A program made the translations under genes and the position numbers. From contig CM043962.1 in NCBI GenBank assembly GCA_014529385.2, forward strand, positions 149,042,647-149,106,646: a stretch of 64,000 nucleotides of DNA, given 5' to 3'. The notes under the pieces were generated by a model. That model was not told the DNA's origin. It worked only from the letters and a program-made list of their open reading frames with translations, and did no database searches. Below are positions 49,393 through 63,469 of the stretch, piece after piece. Each line of letters opens with the position of its first letter. Positions within the stretch are counted from its first letter, which is position 1. This DNA is from Adiantum capillus-veneris (taxonomy: Eukaryota; Streptophyta; Polypodiopsida; Polypodiales; Pteridaceae).

Positions 49393-51283
49393 TCATGGGA
49401 ATTTTCAAGTGCATTTAGCCTATTTTCCATATTTTTGACATTTTTCACTTATTATTTTTAAGTGACTTTTGTTGGAAAGTAGGTAGGACAGATTGGGTAA
49501 GATAATATATAAGGAAACCAGAGCTAGCACTAAATGGGAGAAGTGGCAGCAGGACCACCATCGCTCAACAGGCAACTTCTCAACAAGAACCTCCCTTGGT
49601 GGCGTTTTTCCTCCAAGCCAGAACTCAAATCCCCTAGCGTTTTTCATCAAGCATCGCCAGCATAACCTGAGCCTTGGCATTTTCAGCACTCAGCAGTCCA
49701 ATGCCATCAACCTCAGCCTATCATCACTAGAACCCTTAGCGTTTCCAGATTTGCAGCCTCAACCCATATCATTTTTCAGCACAGATAAAGACCAGCAATT
49801 TTCAGCCTTGACCGCCTCAGAACCATCAGATTTCAGCCCCCAAAGAGCAACCCACATCAGCGTTTTTGGTCCCGGTGAATTTCAGCCAATAGCATTTTTG
49901 GTACAGCAACAAATCAGCCGCGCAGAATTCAACCATTTGCATTTTTGGACAGCAGTACATAAGCGTCAGATTTCAGCCCTTAGATCGGTCTCGTCATCCC
50001 CGTCGTTGACATCGACCTAGCCTAGACTTGCATCAGTCACATGCATCCACTTTGTAGCAGTTTGGGCAATCAATCGTAGACCACTCTCGCCAACGAGATT
50101 GGGGCCTTCGGATTAGGGTTTTACGTCTCTGGTGTCGTATTCTCTTCTCTATCTCGTAGACCACTCTCGCCAACGAGATTGGGGCCTTCGGATTAGGGTT
50201 TTACGTCTCTGGTGTCGTATTCTCTTCTCTATCTCTGAGTCTCAAGATCCCAGATATATGGCCATGTGTAAGGTGCAACGGAAGTGAATGTTGAACTTTG
50301 CTCAAGATGAGTTCTTCGAACTGTGCTCAAGGGTTCCTTTTACTTACAGAAGGGAGAGCCTTCCGTTCCTTTAGTGAGAGAGTGCAATGGACACAAACAA
50401 AGTGGTGAACACTGTGAATGAAGGTGTTGAGACTAAGAGATAGAGAGAGAAGAATACGACACCAGAATGTTGTCAAACCCTCCTCCGAAGGCCCCACTCT
50501 CTATGGCGAGAGCGGTCTACTATTGATTGCACAAATCTCTACAATGCTTTGGACTTGCCGATGATGAGATCGACGACGAGACGAGCTAAAATTTGAAAAT
50601 GCTAACGGCTGAAATCTGCAAATCTTTATGTACTAAATTTTGACTCTATGTCGATGACGATGTCGATGGCGACGATGCAACGATGACGCGCTGAAAATGC
50701 AGATGCTGAAATCTGCGTTTTTCGGGTTGAATCTGCTAACTACATTGGATCTGACCATGCGGCGAGGATCTGCTGCGGGAAGGTGAGATCTGCGAGGTTT
50801 GGGACTTGTTCTGCAATGCTTCTTGGTGTTCCGTCGCGGTAGATCTGCAAAACACTGAAGTCTTATGCTGATACAAAAACATTAGGACTGAAAATTGTCT
50901 GGTGCGGAAAATCGGCTAATGCTAGGGCTAATCTGCTGGGTTGCTGTGGAATCTGCTAACGCTAGGGCTGATCTGCTATGTCTTGTTTTCATCAGGCTGA
51001 TCTGCTGTGCAAAAACGCCGGGTTGCTGTCTTGTTGAAAAACGCTAGGCATGCATCTACAAAAACGCTAGGTCTTCTGTTTGGGGGGGTCTTGCTGAGAA
51101 GTTGTCTGATGAACATAGGTTTTTTGCTGCCTCCTCTGTGAGAAAGTGCTAGTGCTAGGTTTGCTTATATATTAATTTACTGGATTTCCCTACCTAGTTC
51201 CCAACAAAAGTCACTTAAAAATAATAAGTGAAAAAATGTCAAAAATAGGGAAATTAGGTTTAATGCACTGGAAAATGCTTCTG
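49393..51283. repeat. 1.9-kb long inverted repeat (foldback-like)
   Basis: The left arm, about 49393-50238, pairs imperfectly with the right arm, about 50430-51283. The outer ends share AAGTGACTTTTGTTGG / CCAACAAAAGTCACTT. The inner ends share TCTGGTGTCGTATTCTCTTC and its complement. An 80-bp tandem duplication (50075, 50155) lies in the left arm only. The loop is about 190 bp. Both arms contain spaced AGCGTTTTT/AAAACGCTAG motifs. No transposase is present. It could be a foldback element or two LTRs in opposite orientation. Confidence 0.75.
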
Positions 51284-53860
51284 ATGGACACAGAACTTGC
51301 CAAAGAGTCCACTATGTGTAGATCTTATTTGTCTCAATGACCGCAGCTATGTCGTGAAAGTAGAGGGCTCGTCATAGGCCTCTCTCGATCCCCATCCTCA
51401 AAGTAGTAGTCGTAGACCTCATTTTGCCTCCATATGCTCTCTTCATCATCTTTCTCAGTAGCAAAGCCTCAAATTGTTGATTATTAACGTGGCTATACAT
51501 GCTACCAAATCTATGATAGTGTTCTGCAAAAGTACCTTTGAAGCTTCACATTAAGGTGACCATAGGATTCATTAGAGATGTACTCCCTAGTTGCAAAGTT
51601 GCATGATAGATCATGCTTGAAGGCCAAGAAAGAAACCTTGTGAGCCACTTACAATGAAGGTGGGCTTTGCAATCCATGCAATTCCATCTTCAAGAGTGAA
51701 AAGCTTTATGTGGTTAGCCTCCTCACTAACAATCGCATTTTTCAGGTCACCCACATGAAATCAGCAAGATAAATAGTATATTCTTTCCAAGTTAGAGCTT
51801 CTCCCACACCAAGCCCTCTACTAATAGAGACATTTCTCTTGAAAGCAGACACAACTCCTCAAAATGTTAACAATCATGGTTTTTAAGCTACTTCGTGCCC
51901 AGGAGAAATTATGCAAGCATCACCAATAAATGGAGCAATAAGGTCTACCAAAGTCACTACAACCTGTTCTAAAGCTTGCTGCATTGACATGCTTTTGGCC
52001 TACAAATCCACATGTCCTCCACAACACACTAAATGTGCTTTTGATCATTCAAAACATTTGGATCTTCAAGGGACATCCTATGTTGAACTTGAGGCATTTC
52101 CAACCTGACATAATGTAGAGACAATGTGCAAGTACCAATGTTCACTTGTGAGAAGCTACATGCACAAAAAAAAAGAAATGCACATCTTTTGATTTTCGCA
52201 TAACCAAACATTTGCTAAGCTCATTAGTATTGAAACCCTAGAATTGTGTATGGGGCTACTCACAAGCTTCAAAAGTACTAAATTGTGCTACTTACCAATA
52301 ATAAATGAGCTACCTTATAAGATCCTCATTGAGAGCAATTTCAAATGGAGAACTTGTCGCTACAATGAAGCCATTACTTGATACATCCATGCAAAAAGAG
52401 CACCCAAGCAAATAAACATCACAATCCCCAAATGACTTGCTGCAAATACAAATTGACAACTCGATCAACTTGAGAGAGCTAACCTTACGACAATCCTTAA
52501 AAGCTTTTCAAGGAGTGGCTTATGTGCCACTATCACTAGACTCCTGCAAAATGCAAAACCAACAAAAAGGGTAATGTAAATGCTCAACTATTAGATATAG
52601 GAAAAATTGTCTCACTTTGAATCTTCAATAAATATACAAAGTAAGAACATGTCGTTGACGTGAGAGAAATCAATTTTGCGACAACCAGCTAGGCCATGTT
52701 GCATCAACAACTAAAGAATTGATGGAACTGATCATAATTTACAACTCTCACCACAAACATGGGAGTTGTGAGGCCAAGCATCTCCAACACACTGCTTGCT
52801 GCCTGCTCAAATCTTTGTTTGGTCTACTCCAAGCCTGCTCTACAATCCATAGCCAAGTGCTGCTTTATGGCATTCTCAGTATTTAAATATTCATTAGTAG
52901 GAAGATGGTCTGCTGATGCACTATCATCATCCAGAACTAATAAGTTTCCAAGAACATTGTCAGCAAAGCTTAAAATATATTGACTATTACTTAAAACATC
53001 CACTACAAATTCTCATTGTCCGTCGTATAATCATCAGCCTTCAGTTCACCCTCATAATTGGCTCCTCATAATTAGAAGACTCCCTGAATGCCTCATGTTG
53101 CTGATCCCCTCTTTCCAATGCTCGGTTACAAGGTTATTGCTCTTCTTGATTGACAGATGAGTGCTCTAAACTAGCACTTCATGGGTTCGTGATTTGTGCA
53201 ATAATAGATTTCTGAAAGAGGTATGTAATTCCGCCTTTGCAAGAAAGCTTGAAAACGCCTAAAGTGCATGACACTACGCCATATCGGACACATATTTGGA
53301 CATACCCATGTCCCTCTCCATACCTACGCACATATAAAGAAAGCGATTATGGCATAAGAAAAATTGCGACAATCGTAATCTTCTTGGAGACATGACCAAT
53401 ACACATATCTCAGTGTCGTTGACATTACAAGCAAACATACTTAACATCAGCAGGTTTTTGTACACATGAAGTCAGCCATGCACTGATCACACCTTCAGCA
53501 TTTTTTGCACCCCCTCCAAGGAAACCCATAGCTCATGTGTTTGAGGCACCATACTTTACATCCTTGCAAATCATAAAGCTGCAAACCATACTCCTCTGTC
53601 ACCAAAAAGGCTATCCCCATGACAGTTGCATTGTCTGAACCCTGCAAGTATGAAAATCCTTGATTGGTTGTCTGCGTATGGTGATATTTCAATGAGTAGC
53701 AAAATTACCATATGAAAAAAAATAATCTTACGAGCAAAAGATAGTGCCTCTGCTAGCCCTTGTGTTGTTGCTCTCACCCACATACACATCACTACTAGAA
53801 TGTGCTGAAAACAAGACAGACAATGAGGGTATCAAGATGCTCCAAGGTATGTGTGCTACG
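51284..53860 (-). pseudogene. Unrecognised degraded, spliced minus-strand gene
   Basis: Coding-like minus-strand segments are separated by plausible introns. Examples are GLAEALSFAR with GTAAGA, TTGCAG then GSDNATVMGIAFLVTEEYGL (53639-53580), LSICICSKSFGDCDVYLLGC (about 52460) and KLFTLEDGIAWIAKPTFIVS (about 51690). Stops are frequent. I recognise no domain. A decayed transposon gene is possible, but nothing specific supports it. Confidence 0.3.
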
Positions 53861-54900
53861 ATTGCAAAAAACAAAAAAAAGACGAAACCTCCATGATTCT
53901 CTCGATGAAGCTAGTCCAGAGGAAGGGCCGGAGGCGGAGATGCAAGGGAGGAGGAGGGGAAGCATAAGTCACACAGCTACAAGGCAGGAGAGGGGAGGTC
54001 AAACCAGAGGCGGCAAAAGGAGAGGAGATATACCTTCTGTTGATTACCCACAATTTTGGAAATTTGACAAATTTGCTTGGAAAGAGAAAATGTAAGGCCC
54101 GTTCAGACTCCATTGAGCCTCTAACGTCACAGCATGGTTCACACCGTGTGGACAACAATTCAAATTTTAACTTCGAAAAATCCCTACAACAAATTATCGT
54201 TGGCCAGTTGGTTAGATTTCTAAGTTCTCGACTCTTGGATCACGATAGATCAACGCTACTCCATGATCAACATTGAAAAGCTTGAGAAAGTTTTTGTGTT
54301 TCAAGGTGCTAGTGCCACCCATATGTCTATGGGTCTGGAAAAGCATCTCTCCACTTTTGTGCAAATGAGGCAATGCCATGACGGAAGCACAACCCTTCTC
54401 GGTTTTTTTTTTTGGTGCAATCTGAATCCCCCCAAGTGTAGAGATGGAGTTGGCGTGCCAATACAAACAAGGAGACTTAAGAATCACAGCCAGAGGAGGT
54501 GTCCCAAGGATGGCAAGGGGATCCTATTGATTGGCACAACAAATAGGTGGCTTTGCCCTCTCAGGAAATGGCTTTCGTGTAATTGTAAGGGAGGTTAGGT
54601 CGTATAAAGAGTGGAGTTGATGTTGTAAGGTCAAGGCTGGAGATACATGGGGCTTCACCCTTGGGCAATGCTAGATCCAAAACAAGAAGATATGACTTGA
54701 GTCTCGCTATCAAAAGTAGTCTATTGTAGCTGCACACATCGAGTCCGACTTGAGTACGAGAAGTTGGCTGACAGAAATGAATTATTTTTTTTGGGAGCCA
54801 TTAGGAGAAACCTATTTAGGTATATTTCTTCCAAAAATTAATAATGGGTAACAAGGAGAATTGCCATTTATGTAGAGTGATTCTTTTTCTTTTTAAAAGG
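53861..54900. other. No supported gene
   Basis: Short ORFs on both strands show no motif or splice support. The 53802-54095 (+) reading is Arg/Gly-rich and probably chance. Confidence 0.5.
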
Positions 54901-55080
54901 GTGATAGAGAGAATGTACGTAGGTTCTATTTCGTGCATGATGGGGGGTGGGAACTTATGAAGTGAGAGAGATTGCCAGCTTGCAACATGTGGCAGCAAGA
55001 GAGCTGGCGATTTGGGACTTCCAGTTTGCATGTGGGTGGGCAATTTGGAACTTTATGGAAGTCCCCAAACCGACTTCCAA

Positions 55081-57060
<1,980 letters not shown>

Positions 57061-57759
57061 CTCCCTTATTTGTGAGCTTAGGAGATAAATTATTGGGGGC
57101 CTACCCCTAACTTATACGCTTATGTGAACTAATAACAAAACCCCCCTCCCCTGCACTTACGTGGTTCGGTAAGTTTTCCATGGTGAATCCCGAGGGGCTA
57201 GGCCTTCAAGACTTCTATGACCAGGAACCGTACGCGTAGATTATTAGAAAGCCTATGAGTTATTGTCTTCTAATGAAAGAGGATGGATCATCCCAAATCA
57301 CTGACCAACAAGGGTAGAAAGTTGAAGTCGTTTTCACAAAGGAAATTGTGCCCGAGGCACTGAAGTTGCCAACTGAAGGAATGACAATGCAAGCCTGAGA
57401 CAGAAAAACAGAGGCACCTTCACCAAGGAGACTACTGCTGCAACTTTTGCTGACCTCATCCAAAGGCAAGTGGAAGAACCAGCACACCTGTACCATCAGC
57501 ACTTCCACTTCTTAGCAAAGAGACCGTCACGGTACACCACACGAAATCATGTAGTTGCGACTACATTCACCCAAGTGTTGAAGTCGACAACCAGGCAACC
57601 AATCGATCATGCGCAGTATGTGCTGACAACACTAAAGGGCAACAAGAAAGAAGGTAAAATCACCTATCTGGAAGCACCTGAGTACTGACAAGAATAGCAT
57701 ACCATGCTATTGGCATGACCGACAATTTGCCGCCAACCCCAGATTAGAACACAAGGATT
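57061..57759 (+). pseudogene. Degraded upstream ORFs of a retroelement
   Basis: Readings such as VEEPAHLYHQHFHFLAKRPS and YVLTTLKGNKKEGKITYLEA (57470-57688) are coding-like but broken. They lie directly upstream of the coiled-coil ORF on the same strand and probably belong to the same element. No domain is recognised. Confidence 0.35.
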
Positions 57760-59480
57760 GTGTCTGCACAACCTTCTCCAAGAACTATGCGTTCGTCAAA
57801 GAGAGTCTACAAGTCAGATGAAGAATTGACAGAAAGCTCTCATGAAGCTCATAGCAGTGAAAGCTCAGACAATGAGGAGAGAAGGGCCAAGATTAAAGAT
57901 ATGAAGAAGAAAGCTGTAGCTGCACACCAAGAGGAACCTCAATAGAAGAAGGTCAAGTTTGAAAGAGAAAAACAAACTTACGAAAGAAGCCGCCAAGCTA
58001 TAGGTGAGGACCCAGAAAGGTGGGTTCCAAAAGACATAAGGGGTCCTAGAACTAAGAACCCCGCAAGGAAAGAATCAAGGGACCCCACATAATTTCTTGA
58101 ACGCATGTATGCAGAGGCATAAGCCCTCAAGTTAAAAGAAGTCATGAAACCGAAAGAAAAGCAAGAGAAGATGCAACAGAGCAACAAAGATAAGCAGAGG
58201 CTACGGGACAAAGCGGGACACAGCACGACCAAGAACAAATGTCTTCGAAGCCTACCTCACCCGCCACAGAACAAGCAGACCACCCAATGCCAAGCCCTCC
58301 CCCTTCACCAACATTTAGACCCAATGAGGACGAGGAAGCCAAAGACAAAGAGCCTGAACCATAGGAAGGAGGCAGTTTTGAGCAGCCCAAAGCAGCAAAA
58401 ACAGAGGCCACACCATCTACAACCACCCAACAAGAAACGACCGAGGCATCCACGAAACCTCAAGAAGAAAAAGAAACTGAGGCAACTGCAATGCCTCAAG
58501 GTGAAGAACAACCCCCGCCGCCACAACCACAAGCAGCCACCACAACACCACTCAAAGAGTCACCCACAGAGACTGCTCAAACATCTAGGCAGCCTACAGA
58601 GCATGAAGCATGGGAGACAAATGACAAAGTCATCCTACAAGTAAATGAATATATCAAGCAGATGCAGCAGATGACAGAGAAAATGGGAACAGCAGCACTT
58701 AGCCATAGTGCTAAGGCTAGGGACATGGAAAAGGTCATCGATGCTCTACAAGGAGAATTAGATGACATGTTGAATGTCATCTCAGATCTACAAAGACAAG
58801 TCCAAGATCTAAAAGCTAAAGCCGAACAACACCAGCTAGCCAAAGAGAAGCAGCAAAAAGAAATGGAGAAGCTGGGCGAACTTCTCACAAAGTTATCAAA
58901 TGCATGCAAGACCAAAGACCAACTGCTGATAGAGGTAACCAATGAACTCCTAACCACAACTCTGTCATTACATAAAATCCAAGTGCAACTCAACGTAGCA
59001 AATGCCTCTCTGCAATACTCTGAGAAAAGGATCAATGATCAGGCAACATTTTTGAGACAGATTAGAGAAAATGATGTTGTCGCCTCGATCAAAGGTACGA
59101 ATGAAGTCTATAAGGCTTTGGAAAATAGGAATAGGGATCTCGAGCTAGAGCTACAGCTCCAGAAATCACAGAGAAGAGACCTTGAATTAATGTGGGTACA
59201 ACGAGAAGAACAATTGCTCAAGGAGATAGCCGAGCTAAAAAGAGTCAATGAGCTGCTGCAAGAGGGACAACCAGAGACACAAGAAGAAGCTGGTACCTAT
59301 GAGGAACCAAATGTTGAAATCCTCTCATTCTCTTTTGTTGAGATGGAAACACAGCCGACAGAAGGGCTAGTTGAGAAGAAGACTTTCAAGTACCACTCAC
59401 AGATGCTGAGCAAGTGCCCATCGTTCAACTATCTAAAGCCGAGAAAGAAGCACTCAAGGACCAAGTTTCCCAGGAGATAG
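57760..59480 (+). pseudogene. Coiled-coil ORF of a retroelement-like unit
   Basis: 57760-58490 is Ser/Glu- then Lys/Gln-rich with stops. The intact part, 58491-59480, encodes 329 residues. It has a Pro/Gln/Thr-rich start (EEQPPPPQPQAATTTP) and then about 200 residues of heptad-rich helix (KARDMEKVIDALQGELDDML, NRDLELELQLQKSQRRDLEL). A coiled-coil oligomer is likely. The family is unknown. Its position upstream of an LTR at 60427 suggests an element-encoded structural protein (inference). Confidence 0.5.
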
Positions 59481-60414
59481 ATGTTGAATGGAAAGCTGCA
59501 ATGGATTGGGAGTTGAGAGTTCTCCACTTAGTCAATGTCATCAACTCACTCCCAACCAAATCAATGCACAATGGCATCAACAATCATTGCCATATCCTTC
59601 GATCAAGGTAGAGCTATTATAGGTCAAGGAAAGATTATACAAAGATATGCAGGTAGAAGGCACAGAGGATGTCCACTTCAAGTGGAGAAAGAGCTATTTG
59701 AACAAGAATCCAAGATATCTAATTATGTTCACAAGAGCACCTGTCGCACTTCAGAAAGTCCCAACCTTTTGTCTTGTACCATGGGTAAGGACATGGCAAG
59801 CAGCTGAAGCACTGAATAAGAAGCGGCCTACATGGCTGAATTATCCACGATTTCCAGCTCCAGAGCATGGAACACCGGCAAAGGAATACATGGTGAAAAC
59901 CCTAACGAGCGCCATGACTTTCTTCAAAAGTCTTCCTGGCCTCTCATGTGCCATGCTATATAAGATTTTCCGAATGCTGCTCACATGTGTATTCAAGCCT
60001 TTCACGAGCCAGAGCAAGCAAGGGCACCATGGATGTCACTCCTCGAAGGCAATAAGAGTCTCTGCTACCGACTTAAGTGGCCAATCTTCCGAAGAAGTCC
60101 TTTACGGCTTCTACGCCCGATGCATGTTTACCTTCAAGGAATATGTTGGTGTTTGAGGAAGCATTTTCTATAGGTTTCTTCACTTGGTGAACGAAGATAT
60201 TTGGGCCAGTGATAAGCAACCTAACATCCAGATTTGTTGATACTCGGCCATTGAGCTTAAAAACAGGGTCACCATGCAGTTCTTGCAGGTTCCTGACAAA
60301 GAGAGAAGACTGAGATATGAGAAAGCACTCCACGTGCTTAAAGACCACCTCGCCAGCAGTCAACCCGAAGACTACTTCAGCCCATGAAGCTGTGTTAAGG
60401 GACGACACAGGCAA
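59414..60414 (+). pseudogene. Continuation of the coiled-coil element, frames broken
   Basis: VDVEWKAAMDWELRVLHLVN-like sequence, then YLIMFTRAPVALQKVPTFCL-VPWVRTWQAAEAL, PEQARAPWMSLLEGNKSLCY and LQVPDKERRLRYEKALHVLK are coherent readings in different frames. They look like one conserved protein with indels. No domain is recognised. GGCAAGGAGGTGGATAA before 60427 could be a polypurine tract. Confidence 0.4.
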
Positions 60415-60426
60415 GGAGGTGGATAA

Positions 60427-61250
60427 TGTTAGCAGTAAGCTAACTCAGATATCATTTTTTGGAGGTTTCCTTGTAAAAATATTTATTATTTTGATGAATC
60501 GAGAATATTATAACTCCTACTTTCCAAATAAACTTTGTAATTGATGAGCCGGGGCTACAAGCTTTGAGATTGTATCAACTTGTCTTTACTTAGAGCTCCC
60601 AGATTATTAGTTTTGCCCACCAAAAACCTTGGCTAAGGTATAAAAGCCAATTTTTGTAAGTTTTGGATAATAGAAACATAACGTGAGCTAACAATGCTCA
60701 CTTCTCTCCTTCTCGCACTTCCTACTCCCTCCCTGGCTGTCACATTGCAGTCGCATTGACGTAAGCATTTCATGGTAATCCGTAGCTTTTGGTGTCACCG
60801 ATCTGCGGCCTAATTTCATCATAAGTAGGAATCTAAGCTTTAAAATCAAAAACTAAGTACAAGTGAGTATTGGGGCATCATTCCTAAGCATTGAGATGCA
60901 CTCTGGTTCAAAAACGACTAGGTCAAAAACTCACTGCTGTTAGTAATTTTGATTTTTGCACTTGACCTAAAGTGAGATTTGAGATAATAAGTATGTGTGC
61001 TTAGGTCTTATAAACATGTCCTAGAAGTTTCATAATGTTTGGATGTCATTTGATGTTGTAACGGATGTGATTTGTTTGTTGATGAACGATTATCTTTTGG
61101 TGATTTCAGTTATTTGAGTGTTGTTTTCCAAGAGATTGACAACCTCTTGTAGCCTCTATGCACTAGTTGAGTCAGCTTCGTCCCCTGGATTGACAATTAT
61201 ATTCGTGGTTCTCGCTATGTATGCAATAAGATAGGAGTGAGGTTAGACAA
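60427..61250 (+). repeat. LTR, same family as the LTR split at 24041/34870
   Basis: It starts TGTTAGCAGTAAGCTAACTC. A TATA box, GGTATAAAAGCC, lies near 60640. It is collinear with 24041-24221, then with the reverse complement of 34084-34716, then with 34770-34860. At the chromovirus insertion point this copy reads ATTAGTTTTGCCCACCAAAA, the uninterrupted state. Confidence 0.8.
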
Positions 61251-62304
61251 CCGTCCCACAACTCGTTTGCCAACCTCAGGCTACTTCAACTCAAAATATG
61301 GTTAGGCTTAGAAGACATGTTCTATTACTTGGCGATGCGTTCCCAAATGTTAAGAATTGCCAAAGTCGCCAAGAAGTTTGAAGCTCTTGTAGCTGTCATA
61401 GGAAAAGAAAAGTTGGAAGATAACTACATACCACATTGTCGCGTGGGAGGTCTGATAGAATACCCTGTTATGAGAGTTAAGAGAATATTTAGAGAACTAG
61501 CTCCAAGACACCCATAATATTGTAATGAAATCAGTAAAAAAGTCAAATTTTGATGAATAAAAGAAGCGTAGACTCAATTTTGGTTCACATGTGTACTAAG
61601 TTTTTTCTCTCTCATTGTCTTGTTTTAGATGGATCTTCTTAATTGTCTAGATGAACTCCCGAGTGACTTTGCACAAAGAGTCTTTTTCAATTATGCGGTT
61701 GGAAATTGTATATTTTGTATAAATTGTATATTTTGTGCATAGACACCTCGGGAGGGGTATCTCTCATGCGTTAATCAACTTCAAAGGCATGATGAGAGAG
61801 TGGAGGATCCAGATCTTTATATTTTATCAAGTACACCAGTGAGCTACTCTAATTGTCTATCAAAGCGCCAAAGAGCCCTAAGAAAGAGCTTGCCAACAAA
61901 GTATCCTCTAAACCTTAGTTGAGAGAAATGGATGAAATTTTGTTTGAGACTTAGATCAAGGAAACTAGATAGATTCACTTGATTGGATTCACACTGCATT
62001 GATTTGTCATAAATTAGCTAGAGCTAGACTCACCAAAGGAAAGAAAACTCTCTATGATGATGAATAAAAGACCTAGAATTCTTTGATGCCATACAAAGAT
62101 CAGATGACGCAAGGAGCAGTTGGAGCAAGAGGCAATTTGTAGGATCATCTAGAAGGAGAGTGGTGGCTCCAATGCTTAAGGAACGAGTCAATTTGGAGCG
62201 CTTCAAGTCCCATCCCAGACTATTCAACATACAATATTGAAGAAGGCTCCATATAGGCAAAAGCAAAAGCAAAAGCATTAGAGTTGGAAATTAGACAAAG
62301 AAAA
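61251..62304. other. No supported gene; LTR fragment of the 23.4-kb family
   Basis: 61690-61770 contains AAATTGTATATTTTGTGCAT and GAGGGGTATCTCTCA, as at 23395-23445. The 66-codon ORF at 61317 has no recognised domain. Confidence 0.55.
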
Positions 62305-62690
62305 GTGATTAGGAAGGAAATTGGGTGGATTCAGAGTGCTCAACTTGGGGGGGGGGGGGGGAAGGGACACTTCAAAAAAAAAAAGCCTATCACAAGGGTT
62401 TAACAAAAGAGGTTATTTTATTATATATTCTCTCACATTTTCACATATAGAAGGGTGTTGGAAGCAAAAGAAAAAACATTCAAGATGGAGATTAATCACA
62501 AAAGAGTGAGCTAGAAGGAAATTGGATGGATTGAGAGTGCTTAACTCAGGGGGTGGGTGGTGGGGGATCACTGCAATAAAAAAGTTCTTATCATGTGGGT
62601 CCAGCAAGAGTGATTATTTTATTCTACATTATCTCACATTTTCACATACAAAAGGGTCTTAGAAAAATTATCTTGAAAAAAAAATAATTA
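62305..62690. repeat. Two tandem 195-bp units with G-tracts
   Basis: Both units share GAAGGAAATTGG(G/A)TGGATT, a G-rich tract (16 Gs at about 62346; interrupted at 62549), and ATTNTCTCACATTTTCACAT. They have diverged by substitutions and small indels. Confidence 0.8.
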
Positions 62691-63469
62691 CAGATTGAAT
62701 GGGAAAAGGGCTCCTTTCATTGGTGAAAAATTCATAGCTAGGGAGGAGTGTTGTAGGCAATGGGAACAAGACTTAGTCAAGTGTTTATTCATAATTAAGT
62801 TTTATAGTCAAATCTGGTATTTACTAGCTGTAATTACTATAATAGATGTAATAGTATATAGCCGGACAAAGTCCAATTTGGAATCATATAAATAGGATCC
62901 TCTATTTCACTTCGAGGGGCTATCACTCTGTAGACTACAATGAATCTTTGTAATCATTGAGCTATTTCTCTTATCATCATTTAGCTCTATTGTATCAACA
63001 CTTGATGCCAATTGTACTCTTCTTCATGATTTGAATATAGCAGTTCTAGTTCTTGTATCCAGATTCTGACTTTGTACTTTCATTTTAGTCTATATAATGT
63101 GATTTCTTTGTTGTGTGAAGTTTAAATCTGACTCTCTTTTTGATCTAGCATCTAAATCTAATCTCCAACCTGTGAAGTGCGTGAGTGAGAGAATTGCATG
63201 TGTGTGCAACAATGGAGAAGAGAGAAGAAGAGGAGACACAACATGTGGACTCCTATCACAACAATGATTAGGGCTATGAGTCCTTATTGTTTTATGTAGA
63301 ATAAATAGTCAGTGTTACTTCTCGATTAGTGTTCGGCCACCCAACACTTACACATGGCACATTTGCAACCCTAACAACCTTCCACTTAAAGGACAATGTG
63401 ACTTTAAGTTGGGGTAACCATGTATATATACACACAATACAGGTAGACAATGATCATGATTAGCTACCA
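62691..63469 (-). repeat. Probable LTR of the copia element at the right edge
   Basis: In minus orientation CTTTAAGTGGAAGGT (polypurine-like) is followed by TGTTAGGGTTGCAAATG, placing the LTR edge at 63376. The far end is not defined. Confidence 0.5.

Noticed and set aside
61317-61517. YYLAMRSQMLR resembling WYMRSQMLRG of the 18-kb gene
   Set aside because: Only a few residues match and the surroundings are unrelated.
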